From Pseudoalteromonas sp. G4 (GTDB lineage: Bacteria; Pseudomonadota; Gammaproteobacteria; Enterobacterales; Alteromonadaceae): DNA of 64,000 bases. The position numbers were made by a program, and so were the translations under genes. Of the stretch, positions 1 through 8,303 are shown piece after piece (the stretch's first letter is position 1; every line of letters begins with the position of its first letter). The notes under the pieces were generated by a model that worked only from the letters and a program-made list of their open reading frames with translations, did no database searches and had not been told where the DNA came from. The DNA lies in NCBI RefSeq assembly GCF_028875915.1, contig NZ_JAPEHW010000003.1, positions 118,994 to 182,993 on the forward strand, written 5' to 3'.

Positions 1-1348
1 CTAGTTTGAAGGGCTCTTCTACCCTAACGCAGCCATGACTAAATGCACGTTGCTCTTGACCGAATAAACTTTTTGCAGGCGTGTCGTGCAAGTAAATTGA
101 ATACTTATTTGGCAACATAAATTTAATTAAACCCAAGGAGTTTTTCTCCGATGGACGCTGCACAAACCAATAGGGGAATGAGCGCGAAGTGATGTTTTCC
201 CAATTAATTTCATTGACATCTACAGGGTTGCGTCTACTGTCGACCACCATAAAGTCTTTTTTGTCTAAATAACCAATATCTTCTTTTACTTTTGGAATAA
301 TGCCGCGTGCAATACTGCGCGGTACAGTCCATGTTGGGTTAACCACTAAATAACGCATTTGGCCTTTAAATACGGGGGTTCGCGTATAATTTCGGCCTAC
401 TACTACATTAGTTTTCCAGCTCAGTTTGCCTTGCTGATATAAATACAATTCATAGCCAGCAATATTCACAATCAAAAACTCATCATCAATGCTATTCTCG
501 ACCCAACGAATGCGCTCTAAATTGGCATTTATGGTTTCTATGCGCTGCTTTTTTGAGATATTTAAAATCGCGAGTGTGTCTTTACCTATTATGCCATCTG
601 CAGCAAGTTGGTTGAGCGATTGCAGTTTTTTAATGCCCATCACAAGGTCATGTGAATAGAGCGTGCTATCAACACTTTGCGCTTGTGTTACAAGTTGAAG
701 GTCATACAATTTTTGACGAATAAGTGGCACCGCGTCATCACGTTTTTGCGGTTTTAACACACGCCCACTAAGCGCTATTTCAGCACGTTCGGGTAAGTTA
801 TGATAAAAAATAAGCGCATCTTTTAACAATGCATATTGTGGTAATTTAGGTTTTAGTTTTGCTAACCCTTGTGGAATTGAATTGCGCGAAACATGGTAAA
901 GCAACTGTTCGGAGGCTTTTTTCGGAGATATTGCATATTGCTGATAATTCCAGGTATTTGAAATAGCCTGTGGGTTAACTTTGCCTCTAATTAAATGAGT
1001 TGCATAGGTCATTACCGCATCTGTCAGCAGTAAATCAAACGTGAGCGTGTGCTGTTTTTTACTGTGCCAGCTATGAAGTGAGTTAAGGTGATAATCTTGT
1101 GGCTTTAAACCTTCTTGCCATGCATTTTCAAGAGCCGTTATTAGCTGAGACACTGCGACATCATTTTGCCAAATCAACTCGTAGTTATTGGTTTGGTAGG
1201 CGTAGTTAACCAGCTCTTTGCTATGAAGTTTTTGCCCTTCGATAACTGGCGTTGGCGACATTAAAATCAGTTCTAATTGATCAAGATAAGATGCCTTGCT
1301 TGAAAAAGATGCCAGCAAAGCCAACATTAAAGCCATTAATGCACGCAT
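1..1348 (-). CDS. ldtD: L,D-transpeptidase, YcbB/LdtD type (3' end outside window)
   Basis: The reading frame is open from an ATG at 1348 to the window edge, about 449 codons, with its C-terminus beyond position 1. It begins with a hydrophobic signal sequence (about residues 1-20). A peptidoglycan-binding-like helical stretch lies near residues 230-265. The C-terminal YkuD domain contains HDTPAKSLFG followed by SHGCVRV, whose catalytic cysteine is about residue 440 (codon at 29-31). This family makes 3-3 cross-links in periplasmic peptidoglycan. The long N-terminal region before the YkuD domain is typical of YcbB/LdtD rather than the short ErfK/YbiS enzymes. The frame was read by translating the minus strand by hand. 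The family is secure; the LdtD symbol is a best guess. Confidence 0.85.
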   Translation of the reverse strand, partial: MRALMALMLALLASFSSKASYLDQLELILMSPTPVIEGQKLHSKELVNYAYQTNNYELIWQNDVAVSQLITALENAWQEGLKPQDYHLNSLHSWHSKKQHTLTFDLLLTDAVMTYATHLIRGKVNPQAISNTWNYQQYAISPKKASEQLLYHVSRNSIPQGLAKLKPKLPQYALLKDALIFYHNLPERAEIALSGRVLKPQKRDDAVPLIRQKLYDLQLVTQAQSVDSTLYSHDLVMGIKKLQSLNQLAADGIIGKDTLAILNISKKQRIETINANLERIRWVENSIDDEFLIVNIAGYELYLYQQGKLSWKTNVVVGRNYTRTPVFKGQMRYLVVNPTWTVPRSIARGIIPKVKEDIGYLDKKDFMVVDSRRNPVDVNEINWENITSRSFPYWFVQRPSEKNSLGLIKFMLPNKYSIYLHDTPAKSLFGQEQRAFSHGCVRVEEPFKL

Positions 1349-1498
1349 AAAAGTCCCTTTTTTGTATTTAACTTAGTTACTTCAGAACTAAGTTGATTAG
1401 TTTTATACCTTAAATAAACTGCCCTTTACTTAGCGCGTAAAAATACAAAACGCGCTAACCTTCAAGGCCTAAATATGAAAATGCACAATTAAGTGCAT

Positions 1499-1918
1499 TT
1501 AGTCTTTTTTCGCCTCAGGTTTAAAACCTAGTACTGTCACTTTCGCTTTTTTGCTGATCAGTATATTGCCCATCGAGTCGTAGCTTAATAGCACTTTCTT
1601 CAGTTTAATTTTTTCGCCTTTTGGTAAGGTAAGTACACGTGTTTCCATGCCTTTATTGAGCACGCCTAAAACATCGTACTCTTTTTCTTGGCCATCACTC
1701 ATTACAACTTTGATATTTTTAATATGCACCGTGCCCTGATCTACATGTAATTTAATTTTAGTAACATGACTTTCAGAATAACTCGGTTTCACTTCATCCG
1801 TTTCAGCTTTGAAAGAAACTAATTTATGGGCAACCTCAATCCATTCGCCTTCAGTTTTAGCGATTGCTGAGTAGCTAAAAAATAAAGCCAAAATTATTAT
1901 TAAACGTTTTATCATCAT
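1499..1918 (-). CDS. Small secreted protein, DUF2541-like
   Basis: A 139-residue protein begins with a clear signal peptide (two Met, then a Lys/Arg, then a hydrophobic run ending SYSAIA). The rest is a compact, lysine-rich, beta-rich domain with a periodic pattern of alternating hydrophobic residues ending in VTVLGF. The layout resembles the small periplasmic DUF2541 proteins (E. coli YaaI), but I can only match the pattern, so that assignment is tentative. It lies downstream of nothing on its strand and 150 bp before the L,D-transpeptidase start, so the two may or may not be co-transcribed. No function can be given. Confidence 0.7.
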   Translation of the reverse strand: MMIKRLIIILALFFSYSAIAKTEGEWIEVAHKLVSFKAETDEVKPSYSESHVTKIKLHVDQGTVHIKNIKVVMSDGQEKEYDVLGVLNKGMETRVLTLPKGEKIKLKKVLLSYDSMGNILISKKAKVTVLGFKPEAKKD

Positions 1919-2123
1919 GATCCCTTTTGATATCTAGTTATATTAAGTAATTAGTTTAATTCAAAAATATATCTATTAGGTTGATTAACATCAACGAAAA
2001 CAGGTACAAAAGATACAGTACATAAAATCAGCGATATATAAAAGAACTTAAGCACAAACTTTGCTTTTTAATTAAGCGAATAAAAAAGTATACTGACCCC
2101 AAATTAAATACACTGATATTGCA

Positions 2124-2540
2124 ATGGTTGCTCACGGTAAAATTAAATGCACTTGGCAAGATAATTTACTTCGCTTGGATGTTTTTGGCCCTTTTAATGT
2201 GATTGGCGTAAATAAAGCATTTGACGAATTAAGGCATATTGCACACCAAGCAAAACATGAAACTTGGTTTCGCATTGATATTATCGATGAGGAAACGCTT
2301 GGCTGCCCGCAGGTAATGAAAACCATTGGCCAATCTTATGTGTGGAGTTTAAATAATCACTGCCAAATGATTGCTATTGTGTGTGCTAATCGCGTACAGC
2401 TGAGCTTGCTAAATTCATTTATTGAAACCTCAGGGTTAAATGTAAAAGCATTTACAGATACTGACGAAGCGCTCGCCGCCATAGCAAAATTGAACCCTGA
2501 TAATACTGCACACACTCAAGAACAGCGTGAAGTTAGTTAA
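2124..2540 (+). CDS. STAS/SpoIIAA-like hypothetical protein
   Basis: A 138-residue cytosolic protein without signal peptide. Its pattern (a beta hairpin, GPFNVIGVNKAFDEL, an alternating strand, a long helix, a strand rich in Ile/Val/Ala, then a DTDEALAAI helix) fits the alternating beta-alpha fold of STAS/SpoIIAA-like proteins. It is recognisably paralogous to the protein at 9666-10064: both start with HG-x(3-5) strands, share GP(F/W)N and V-x(2)-(A/Y) helices, and end in ...DLDAAL/ DTDEAL helices followed by (I)xxLN. The start is the ATG at 2124. No clear ribosome-binding site is visible. Function unknown; an anti-sigma or sensor role is only suggested by fold. Confidence 0.65.
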   Translation: MVAHGKIKCTWQDNLLRLDVFGPFNVIGVNKAFDELRHIAHQAKHETWFRIDIIDEETLGCPQVMKTIGQSYVWSLNNHCQMIAIVCANRVQLSLLNSFIETSGLNVKAFTDTDEALAAIAKLNPDNTAHTQEQREVS

Positions 2541-2610
2541 CACTTTCACTTTAATTTGCACTTAACGTTTGTGCTGGTTCTGATTTTAATTTGCAACAAG
2601 GAAGTCGCTG

Positions 2611-3012
2611 TTGTCATCTATTCAAATTGCCCGCTTTATTGTGAGTTTTAGCTGGCTTTACCATGGTATTGCACCAAAACTAATACAGATTGCCCCACTA
2701 GAAAAACTCATGACTGCAAGCTTAGGTTTTAGCGAAGACATGTCTTATTACATCACTAAAAGTGCAGGGGTTGGAGAGCTGCTTTTTGGATTGCTGTTGT
2801 TTTTCTTTTACCGTTCTAAACCATTGCTGATATTAAACATTTTGGCACTTATTGGGTTACTACTATTTGTTGCAGTATTGCAGCCACAATTACTTTTTGA
2901 AGCCTTTAACCCTGTTACCACTAACCTTGGCATTATTGGTTTAAGTATGGTGCTATTGAATGACTTAAAAAATGACGCTGTAACAACGAACTTAAAAGGT
3001 CAACAGACCTAA
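2611..3012 (+). CDS. DoxX-like small membrane protein
   Basis: A 133-residue protein of four predicted membrane helices (around 7-20, 45-65, 70-92 and 103-118) starting at a TTG codon preceded by AAGGAAG, which supports this start. The sequence pattern FSWLYHGIAPKL near the N-terminus and the glycine-containing second helix (SAGVGELLFG) match the DoxX-like family of small inner-membrane proteins. The role of this family is not settled; some members are linked to quinone or thiol redox. It follows the STAS-like gene by 70 bp on the same strand, so both may be one transcript ending at the hairpin at 3029-3065. Confidence 0.7.
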   Translation: MSSIQIARFIVSFSWLYHGIAPKLIQIAPLEKLMTASLGFSEDMSYYITKSAGVGELLFGLLLFFFYRSKPLLILNILALIGLLLFVAVLQPQLLFEAFNPVTTNLGIIGLSMVLLNDLKNDAVTTNLKGQQT

Positions 3013-3028
3013 TAACATACAAGAATAA

Positions 3029-3065
3029 AAAATCAGCTTACAGTTTAAGGCTGTAAGCTGATTTT
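3029..3065. terminator. Bidirectional hairpin terminator
   Basis: A perfect 15-bp inverted repeat (arms 3029-3043 and 3051-3065, AAAATCAGCTTACAG and its complement) with a 7-nt loop. The A-run and T-run at the two ends make it usable in both directions, between the DoxX-like gene and the convergent AsmA-like gene. Confidence 0.85.
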
Positions 3066-3073
3066 ATCATTTC

Positions 3074-3106
3074 AAAGAGGCATCACATCAAAGTGGTGCC
3101 TTTTTG
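3074..3106. terminator. Second hairpin terminator
   Basis: Arms AGGCATCAC (3078-3086) and GTGGTGCCT (3093-3101) pair with one mismatch and are followed by TTTT. It directly follows the first hairpin, giving tandem terminators between convergent genes. Confidence 0.65.
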
Positions 3107-3115
3107 AAATAACTA

Positions 3116-3898
3116 TTAGTTATTCGTCGCATCTTTTAACTTTTGCAGTTTATCTTTGGTGTCTTGCGATAAGTTTTTATCTAGTTCGTTAGTAATAGCT
3201 TTTTTCGCCTCTTCTTGCGCCTTTTTCTTAAGCGCATCGGTTGCTGCTTTTTCTACCGAACGCACGAGACGTTTTACCACTTCGCTGCTCAATTGCTCTG
3301 GTGTAAGGCCATTATCAGCAGAGCCTAAATTATTCATTACGATATTTGGTACAGATAGCACCTGTGGCGCCCACTTTTCGGTATGTAATTCAGCCTTATT
3401 ATTAATAAAGCTAAATTTGGTAATGGCTAAACGTACTGGTTTTGCGTTTGGATCGGCAGGCTTTTCTTCAGCTGGCGCACTCTCTGATTGCGAACCTGAG
3501 CCATTTTGTTCAAGTTGCTTAAGTAATACTTGTAAGTTTGTTTGCTGCCCTTTTTGTTCGGCGATGATATCTGCGCCATCAATTAACACCTCGTCAATCA
3601 CAATAACATCACCAAACAAGCTGTTTGGTTTAATATCAAGTGCCACTTGGTTTAAATGAAATAAGTGCTTGCTGTCGAAACCTGTTGGATTTGCTAAATT
3701 TAAACCGCTTATTTCACCGCGCCCTTCTTTTAGTGAAATACTCACAGAATCAACGGCAACTTGTGAGCCTGTAACATTAGTACCAACCTGCACAATGACA
3801 TGCTTCACAATGGCATCTAGATTTTTAAGGCCGTAATAGGTGATTGCCAATATTATCACTAGCGCAGCAGCAAATATAAAACCAATGACTTTTTTCAT
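3116..3898 (-). CDS. Short AsmA-like membrane-anchored protein
   Basis: A 260-residue protein with one N-terminal membrane anchor (residues 5-24) and a long periplasmic part. The segment from about 45 to 115 (VSISLKEGRGEISGLNLANP..., then IDEVLIDGAD) carries the beta-strand pattern of AsmA/DUF748-type proteins, and a second strand block (AITKFSFINNKAEL) follows a low-complexity Ser/Glu/Pro/Ala linker (about 130-152). The last 70 residues are a highly charged Lys/Glu/Ala helix, likely coiled coil. AsmA-type proteins span the envelope and affect lipid traffic; this one is short, so only the fold assignment is offered. Confidence 0.7.
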   Translation of the reverse strand: MKKVIGFIFAAALVIILAITYYGLKNLDAIVKHVIVQVGTNVTGSQVAVDSVSISLKEGRGEISGLNLANPTGFDSKHLFHLNQVALDIKPNSLFGDVIVIDEVLIDGADIIAEQKGQQTNLQVLLKQLEQNGSGSQSESAPAEEKPADPNAKPVRLAITKFSFINNKAELHTEKWAPQVLSVPNIVMNNLGSADNGLTPEQLSSEVVKRLVRSVEKAATDALKKKAQEEAKKAITNELDKNLSQDTKDKLQKLKDATNN

Positions 3899-4009
3899 AA
3901 AATATCCTTATTAAATTTAAACAGCTAAATTACCCGAATAAGCTACAAGGTAAACAAGCTATTGTAAAGATGCTAACTCATTCAAAAATAAAATTTTCTA
4001 TTCAAAAAA

Positions 4010-4033
4010 AAAGCGCTGAAACCTCAGCGCTTT
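4010..4033. terminator. Hairpin terminator
   Basis: Arms AAAGCGCTGA (4010-4019) and TCAGCGCTTT (4024-4033) form a perfect 10-bp stem with a 4-nt loop, flanked by an A-run on the left that reads as U-run on the minus strand. It ends the lipoprotein gene at 4131-4595. Confidence 0.75.
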
Positions 4034-4130
4034 AATAACTTAGCTTGCCAATTATCTACTTTTTAAAGTCGATAAAGGTACAACTTAATCTCTAGTTATA
4101 ATACGTACCTTACAGGCCTAAGGATTAGTT

Positions 4131-4595
4131 TTATGCTTTACAAATTAGCTTTTCTGCTTGTTTGGAATCAATTTTATTAAACAATAAATCCATTGATAGC
4201 GAAATACGCTCAGCAGCATTACCAAATTTACCAAAACCGCCACAACCAACAGTGTCTACTCTCACGTTACCGATACGGTTATTTTTGTTATATAAACTAA
4301 TATCTGCATAACGCATGTAAGTTGTGATGTCCCACGACCAATTCGCTTGATAAACAATCGCTTGATCATACTCAAGTACATAGTTTGGCGTTTCTACCAC
4401 TTCAAATTGATAACCCTGCTTTGTTAACCAACCTGTGATTGAGTCGCGCACACCATCACGTGTACGTGTGTCGTCAATTACGGTTACTGTTTTATTGGTT
4501 TCAAGTGAAGCAGGCTGTGAGTTTTGCACTACGGTCATACAACCTGAAAGTAGTAAAGTAGAAGTAATAGCTAGTGCAGATGCTAACTTTTTCAT
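4131..4595 (-). CDS. Hypothetical lipoprotein
   Basis: A 154-residue protein with a type II signal peptide: charged start, hydrophobic core and lipobox LLSGC (Cys19). The mature part has a region rich in Thr/Val/Asp (TVTVIDDTRTRDGVRDSI) and two late cysteines (in VGCGGFG and LICKA) that could form a disulfide. I do not recognise the family. It stands alone, with 379 bp upstream of it that carries no gene. Confidence 0.75.
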   Translation of the reverse strand: MKKLASALAITSTLLLSGCMTVVQNSQPASLETNKTVTVIDDTRTRDGVRDSITGWLTKQGYQFEVVETPNYVLEYDQAIVYQANWSWDITTYMRYADISLYNKNNRIGNVRVDTVGCGGFGKFGNAAERISLSMDLLFNKIDSKQAEKLICKA

Positions 4596-4974
4596 AAATT
4601 CAAAATCCTTTGAAATATTGAGGGTCTTTTAGTCGCTTTTGCATTTTTGTTGATTATTGTAAGCGTTAAATGAACAGCCAAGTATGCTGTACAAACAAAG
4701 TTTTAATTAAAACAGTTTAACCACTACAAAACTGCTAAGAAAACCTTTTCGACCTTATGATTGTTATAAAAGTTGCTTTACTAAATTAAAGCAACCGCAT
4801 GATTTATATCATATTTAAAGTCTAAATTCACAACTTATTATTAGCTTTATATCAACAGTGGGAATATTTTTAGCCGTTTGGTTGCATGGGTAAAATATGA
4901 AAGGCAAACGGATTACTTGCAGTAATTTTGCGTTTTGCAAACAAGGTTATTTTTAGATACGTAAAACTTAGCGG
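4596..4974. other. Gene-free stretch
   Basis: This 379-bp AT-rich stretch lies between the lipoprotein start and the stop of the GGDEF gene, both on the minus strand. It must hold the lipoprotein promoter. I see no open frame, strong hairpin or repeat in it. Confidence 0.5.
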
Positions 4975-6447
4975 TTAGCTGCTTTGAACTTGATTTCGAC
5001 CAGACTCTTTGGCGATATAAAGTGCTTTATCTGCGCGTTTTAGCAGTGCTTCGATATGTTGATCTTCTTTTTGGAGTGCGCTCACACCAATACTCACGGT
5101 AAATTCAACCATATGCTCATCACAACTGAGAATTTGCTTTTCAACACCTTGACGGATCCTTTGGGCTAACGCTACTGCACTTTCTAAATTCGACATAGGT
5201 AAAAACACCACAAACTCTTCACCGCCGATACGCCCAACAATATCTGAGTCACGGGTATAAAGGGTGAGTATCTTCGCTGTGGCTTTTATTACCTCATCGC
5301 CTGTGGCATGGCCGTATTTGTCGTTAACCGATTTAAATTTATCTAAATCCAGTAATAACATGGCGCAATTCCCTTGGTGCCTAAGGTATTGGCTAAACAC
5401 TTTATTAGCGGTTTTAAAAAAGCCACGGCGATTATAAATTTGGGTTAAAGGATCTGTCACAGCTAATTTTAGCGCGCTTTCTTTTGCCCGCTCCAGTTCA
5501 TGTGTGCGTTCTTCTACTTTTTGCTCTAACAACGTTGTGAGGTGCTCTTGCTCATTTTGTCTTTGGCTGAATACAGCTTGCACTAATAAGACGGCAGTAA
5601 AAATAAACAAAAAGAAAAACTGCATTGAAACTTCTGCTGTTGCAGAATGATGGTAATAAAAATATCCCCACCCTTGATTGCCACCAATCCACGCCAAGAA
5701 AAATACCAACATATTCATGCAACTGGTTGTGGTTGGCGATAATCTTATGGCGCAATAAAGTAATGGAAACAGTAAAAGAGATGGTTGCAAAATTGGTAAA
5801 TCAAGTTGCTTATAGCCAGGGCCAAATACTAAATAACAGGTCGCGATAATAATTAAGCTTAAGGTAACTGATTGAGTGATGGTTTCTTGTGCCATTTGAT
5901 ATGGCCACCGGCGCCACAAGAAATAAAGTGCAGGGCTAATAACCATAGCTGCCAGTGAATTACTGATACTCCAATTAAGAATGCCCTTAAACAATCCATC
6001 AATCCACTGCTCGCCGATAAGAAAATAAACACCCACACCAAAAATGGCTGAAATAAGCCCAATAGCTACGCAGGCTAAAATAAAATTGCCAGCAACATTT
6101 GCAACCCGTGTAAATAAATCTTGTTTTTTCAGCTGTTTGTCTATGATGATAAAGGCACAAAGTGCTGCAAGTGTATTTCCGGTTGTTGTTGCGAAATTAA
6201 TTGCAATATGAGGCAGTGTAAATGGGTTTAAATCGCTTAAGTAGAAATGATAGATGACCGTAAAAAAGGTGCCAAGTGCAATACCCAGCCATGCTCCGCG
6301 ACCAAAAAGTATCACGGCCGCCAATGCAACTCCTGCAGGTGGCCAAACTGACAGTGTATTTAGCACCTGCATGGTAAACACTGCAAATAGCAGGTAAACA
6401 GCACAAGTGAGCAAATTATATTGCCAAGACTTTAACTTTGAGAGCAT
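4975..6447 (-). CDS. MASE1-GGDEF diguanylate cyclase
   Basis: A 490-residue inner-membrane protein. The first about 300 residues form eight or so membrane helices with the WPPAGVALA and PHIAINFATTTGN patterns of the MASE1 sensor domain. A coiled-coil linker (about 300-330) leads to a GGDEF domain beginning at DPLTQIYNRRGF. The active-site motif GGEEF is at residues 408-412, and RDSD just before it fits the inhibitory I-site (RxxD). It should make cyclic di-GMP from two GTP and respond to an unknown signal sensed in the membrane. No EAL domain is present. It stands alone on its strand. Confidence 0.9.
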   Translation of the reverse strand: MLSKLKSWQYNLLTCAVYLLFAVFTMQVLNTLSVWPPAGVALAAVILFGRGAWLGIALGTFFTVIYHFYLSDLNPFTLPHIAINFATTTGNTLAALCAFIIIDKQLKKQDLFTRVANVAGNFILACVAIGLISAIFGVGVYFLIGEQWIDGLFKGILNWSISNSLAAMVISPALYFLWRRWPYQMAQETITQSVTLSLIIIATCYLVFGPGYKQLDLPILQPSLLLFPLLYCAIRLSPTTTSCMNMLVFFLAWIGGNQGWGYFYYHHSATAEVSMQFFFLFIFTAVLLVQAVFSQRQNEQEHLTTLLEQKVEERTHELERAKESALKLAVTDPLTQIYNRRGFFKTANKVFSQYLRHQGNCAMLLLDLDKFKSVNDKYGHATGDEVIKATAKILTLYTRDSDIVGRIGGEEFVVFLPMSNLESAVALAQRIRQGVEKQILSCDEHMVEFTVSIGVSALQKEDQHIEALLKRADKALYIAKESGRNQVQSS

Positions 6448-6607
6448 TTTATCGCTTTGTTAAACATCATTTAAAATCCCTTTTCAAACGACATTAGAGG
6501 CTATTTAATACTTTCATACTACCGTTAAAAAAAGAATACAATCAATCAAAAAATAGCCTTTAATAAAAATAGTATTAAAACTAAGTTTTTATAAAAAATA
6601 ATAGAGT

Positions 6608-6808
6608 TCAGCGCCCTGCTAATACCATTTCTTTTATTTTTTTAGCTTTTTCGAAGTGATCTAGCTGATGGGTTTCTATCCACCACCTAGCAACTTCCAT
6701 TAAGCGTTCTGGATCATTATTTTTTCTCTGAGTTCCGCTCTCATTACAACTTAATCCTATTATTTGAGCAAATATGTAAAACCCCTTTACAGCGGTTTGT
6801 TTTTTAAT
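6608..6808 (-). pseudogene. DUF6500-like remnant lacking a start
   Basis: The minus strand keeps an open frame of about 66 codons ending at a TGA (6608-6610). It includes LMEVARWWIETHQLDHFEK and then AKKIKEMVLAGR, which reads like the conserved C-terminus of small DUF6500-type proteins (my recall, not checked). No ATG, GTG or TTG with a ribosome site is present. An in-frame stop lies just upstream, and the frame overlaps the stop of the next gene (6804). The middle part (QIIGLSCNESGTQRKNN) looks diverged. I read it as a 5'-truncated relic filling the 356-bp gap between its neighbours. Confidence 0.5.
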
Positions 6809-7793
6809 CTGAGTTTGGATTCATTACCAGTTTTGGCCAACGATTTTTCCATCCTTTACCTTCAACACGGGCTAAAAACACACTTTTATCACGTTTAGGG
6901 TTGTGGTTTAACTTTAAATCGAATAACGAGTCAAAGCCAAATGCAGCAATAAATTCGAGCTTGCCTTTATCATTTAATTTAACCGCAACTGCGGTTTCTT
7001 TTTCTGGCCAATGCGCCATGGCATCAATTACATTGGTATACGCGGCATCATTATTTTTTATATGCATCAGCGCTTGGTTTTTCACTTGCCAGTTTAACGT
7101 TGGCATTACTTTAGATAATTCGGCTTCAAGTTGTTTATCATGACTGTGACAGGTTTGGTTGGCATCATAGTAAATCACATCAACATCATTAAGTGGCGTG
7201 TTTATATCGCCATGTAATTTATCCCACACTAGATTTCGTAAAAAACCCGCTGCAATATAACCACTTGGAAGATTAAGCTGCTGCAAGGCTTTAAGCGCGC
7301 TCATGCGCGTGAAATCGCTTTTTAAATATTGCTGCAAGGTATGCAAGTGACGGCGGGTATCTGTTGGCCGAGACAATAAATATTCATCTTGTGTTTCACC
7401 CACAATTGAAAAACCAAGCTTAAAATACAAAAAACGGGCTGGATTTTGCTTGATTACACTTAGCGCCACATTGTCTTCTTGTGTGTTAGCTGTTTCAATA
7501 ATCTCGCTAATAACCTTGCTGCCAAGGCCTTTATTCTGAAAATCAGGGTGTATTTGAATTTGATAAATATACCAAGTAGCTTGATCTGCCAAATAACCAT
7601 ACTTCACCATGCCAACAACTTGATTATTCAAAATAATTAAATGTGTGAGTGCAAATTGGTAGTTTATGCGCGCAAGGTGCGCTTCATCTGTACAAGGTAA
7701 CCCTGCTTGTTCAAGGTACTGATGCATAGTTAGTTTGCGAAGTGTTAATAAATAGCCAACATCTTCAAAAGTTGCTTTTTGCAGTTTAATCAC
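6804..7793 (-). CDS. GNAT acetyltransferase fused to a nucleotidyltransferase-like domain
   Basis: I place the start at the GTG at 7793 (329 residues), which overlaps the upstream GFA gene by 8 bp. The longer frame to 7871 would only read the neighbour's coding DNA. Residues about 1-145 are a GNAT fold with the acetyl-CoA loop HPDFQNKGLGSKV and the late ARFLYFKLGF segment. From about 175 the sequence GYIAAGFLRNLVWDKLHG and LNDVDVIYYD matches the DUF925-type nucleotidyltransferase-like domain, where the GxxRN and DxD-like residues sit in the metal site. Such domains occur alone in many bacteria; the fusion is notable. Substrates are unknown. Confidence 0.75.
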   Translation of the reverse strand: MIKLQKATFEDVGYLLTLRKLTMHQYLEQAGLPCTDEAHLARINYQFALTHLIILNNQVVGMVKYGYLADQATWYIYQIQIHPDFQNKGLGSKVISEIIETANTQEDNVALSVIKQNPARFLYFKLGFSIVGETQDEYLLSRPTDTRRHLHTLQQYLKSDFTRMSALKALQQLNLPSGYIAAGFLRNLVWDKLHGDINTPLNDVDVIYYDANQTCHSHDKQLEAELSKVMPTLNWQVKNQALMHIKNNDAAYTNVIDAMAHWPEKETAVAVKLNDKGKLEFIAAFGFDSLFDLKLNHNPKRDKSVFLARVEGKGWKNRWPKLVMNPNSD

Positions 7794-8199
7794 GCGTGGT
7801 TCCTGTACCAAACGCTTCTGGGTGTAACATGCCATTGTCGCCAATTTCATCCCAATGAGCTTTTGAATCAACCCAAATATGATGCGTCACCGAAAGCGCC
7901 TTATCTTCACTAATTAAGCCCACCGGAATAAATTTTCGTTCACTGTCGTTGTCGCCAGGCACTTTAGATCCACAAATTTTACAAAACCATGTTTGCCAAT
8001 CGCTATTGGGCTTTTTCCAAGTGGCAACTGCGTCTTGCCCTTTTTGCCATTGAAAATCACTATTGCTCACAACCAACACACCAATACCATTGGTACCCGT
8101 AGCTTTTCGACAAATTGAGCAATGACACATGTAAATATCTTTTGGCTCACTTAAAATCGTAAATTGAACCGCTTCACAATTACATTTTCCGGTGATCAT
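7786..8199 (-). CDS. GFA/CENP-V family zinc protein
   Basis: A 137-residue protein of the GFA (glutathione-dependent formaldehyde-activating enzyme) superfamily. It carries the expected zinc ligands: CNC near residue 7, CHCSIC near 25-30 and CKICG near 74. The short single-domain length is normal. Many members are annotated as S-(hydroxymethyl)glutathione synthase but most have no proven activity. It overlaps the start of the GNAT-nucleotidyltransferase gene, so the two are probably translated from one message. A second, diverged family member lies at 12609-13025. Confidence 0.85.
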   Translation of the reverse strand: MITGKCNCEAVQFTILSEPKDIYMCHCSICRKATGTNGIGVLVVSNSDFQWQKGQDAVATWKKPNSDWQTWFCKICGSKVPGDNDSERKFIPVGLISEDKALSVTHHIWVDSKAHWDEIGDNGMLHPEAFGTGTTRD

Positions 8200-8303
8200 A
8201 TCTGTGCCTCAGTCATTAAACTTAATTATTTCCACTTTAAATCAATTTATTAGATGATGACAGCCAACTAAGGATAAAACAGCAAATATCAACAGGAACC
8301 ACC

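Noticed and set aside
3156..3659. Long open frame opposite the AsmA-like gene
   Set aside because: The 167-residue translation is rich in Ser/Cys/Phe and lacks any domain. It lies fully inside the antisense of a well-supported gene and has no ribosome site.
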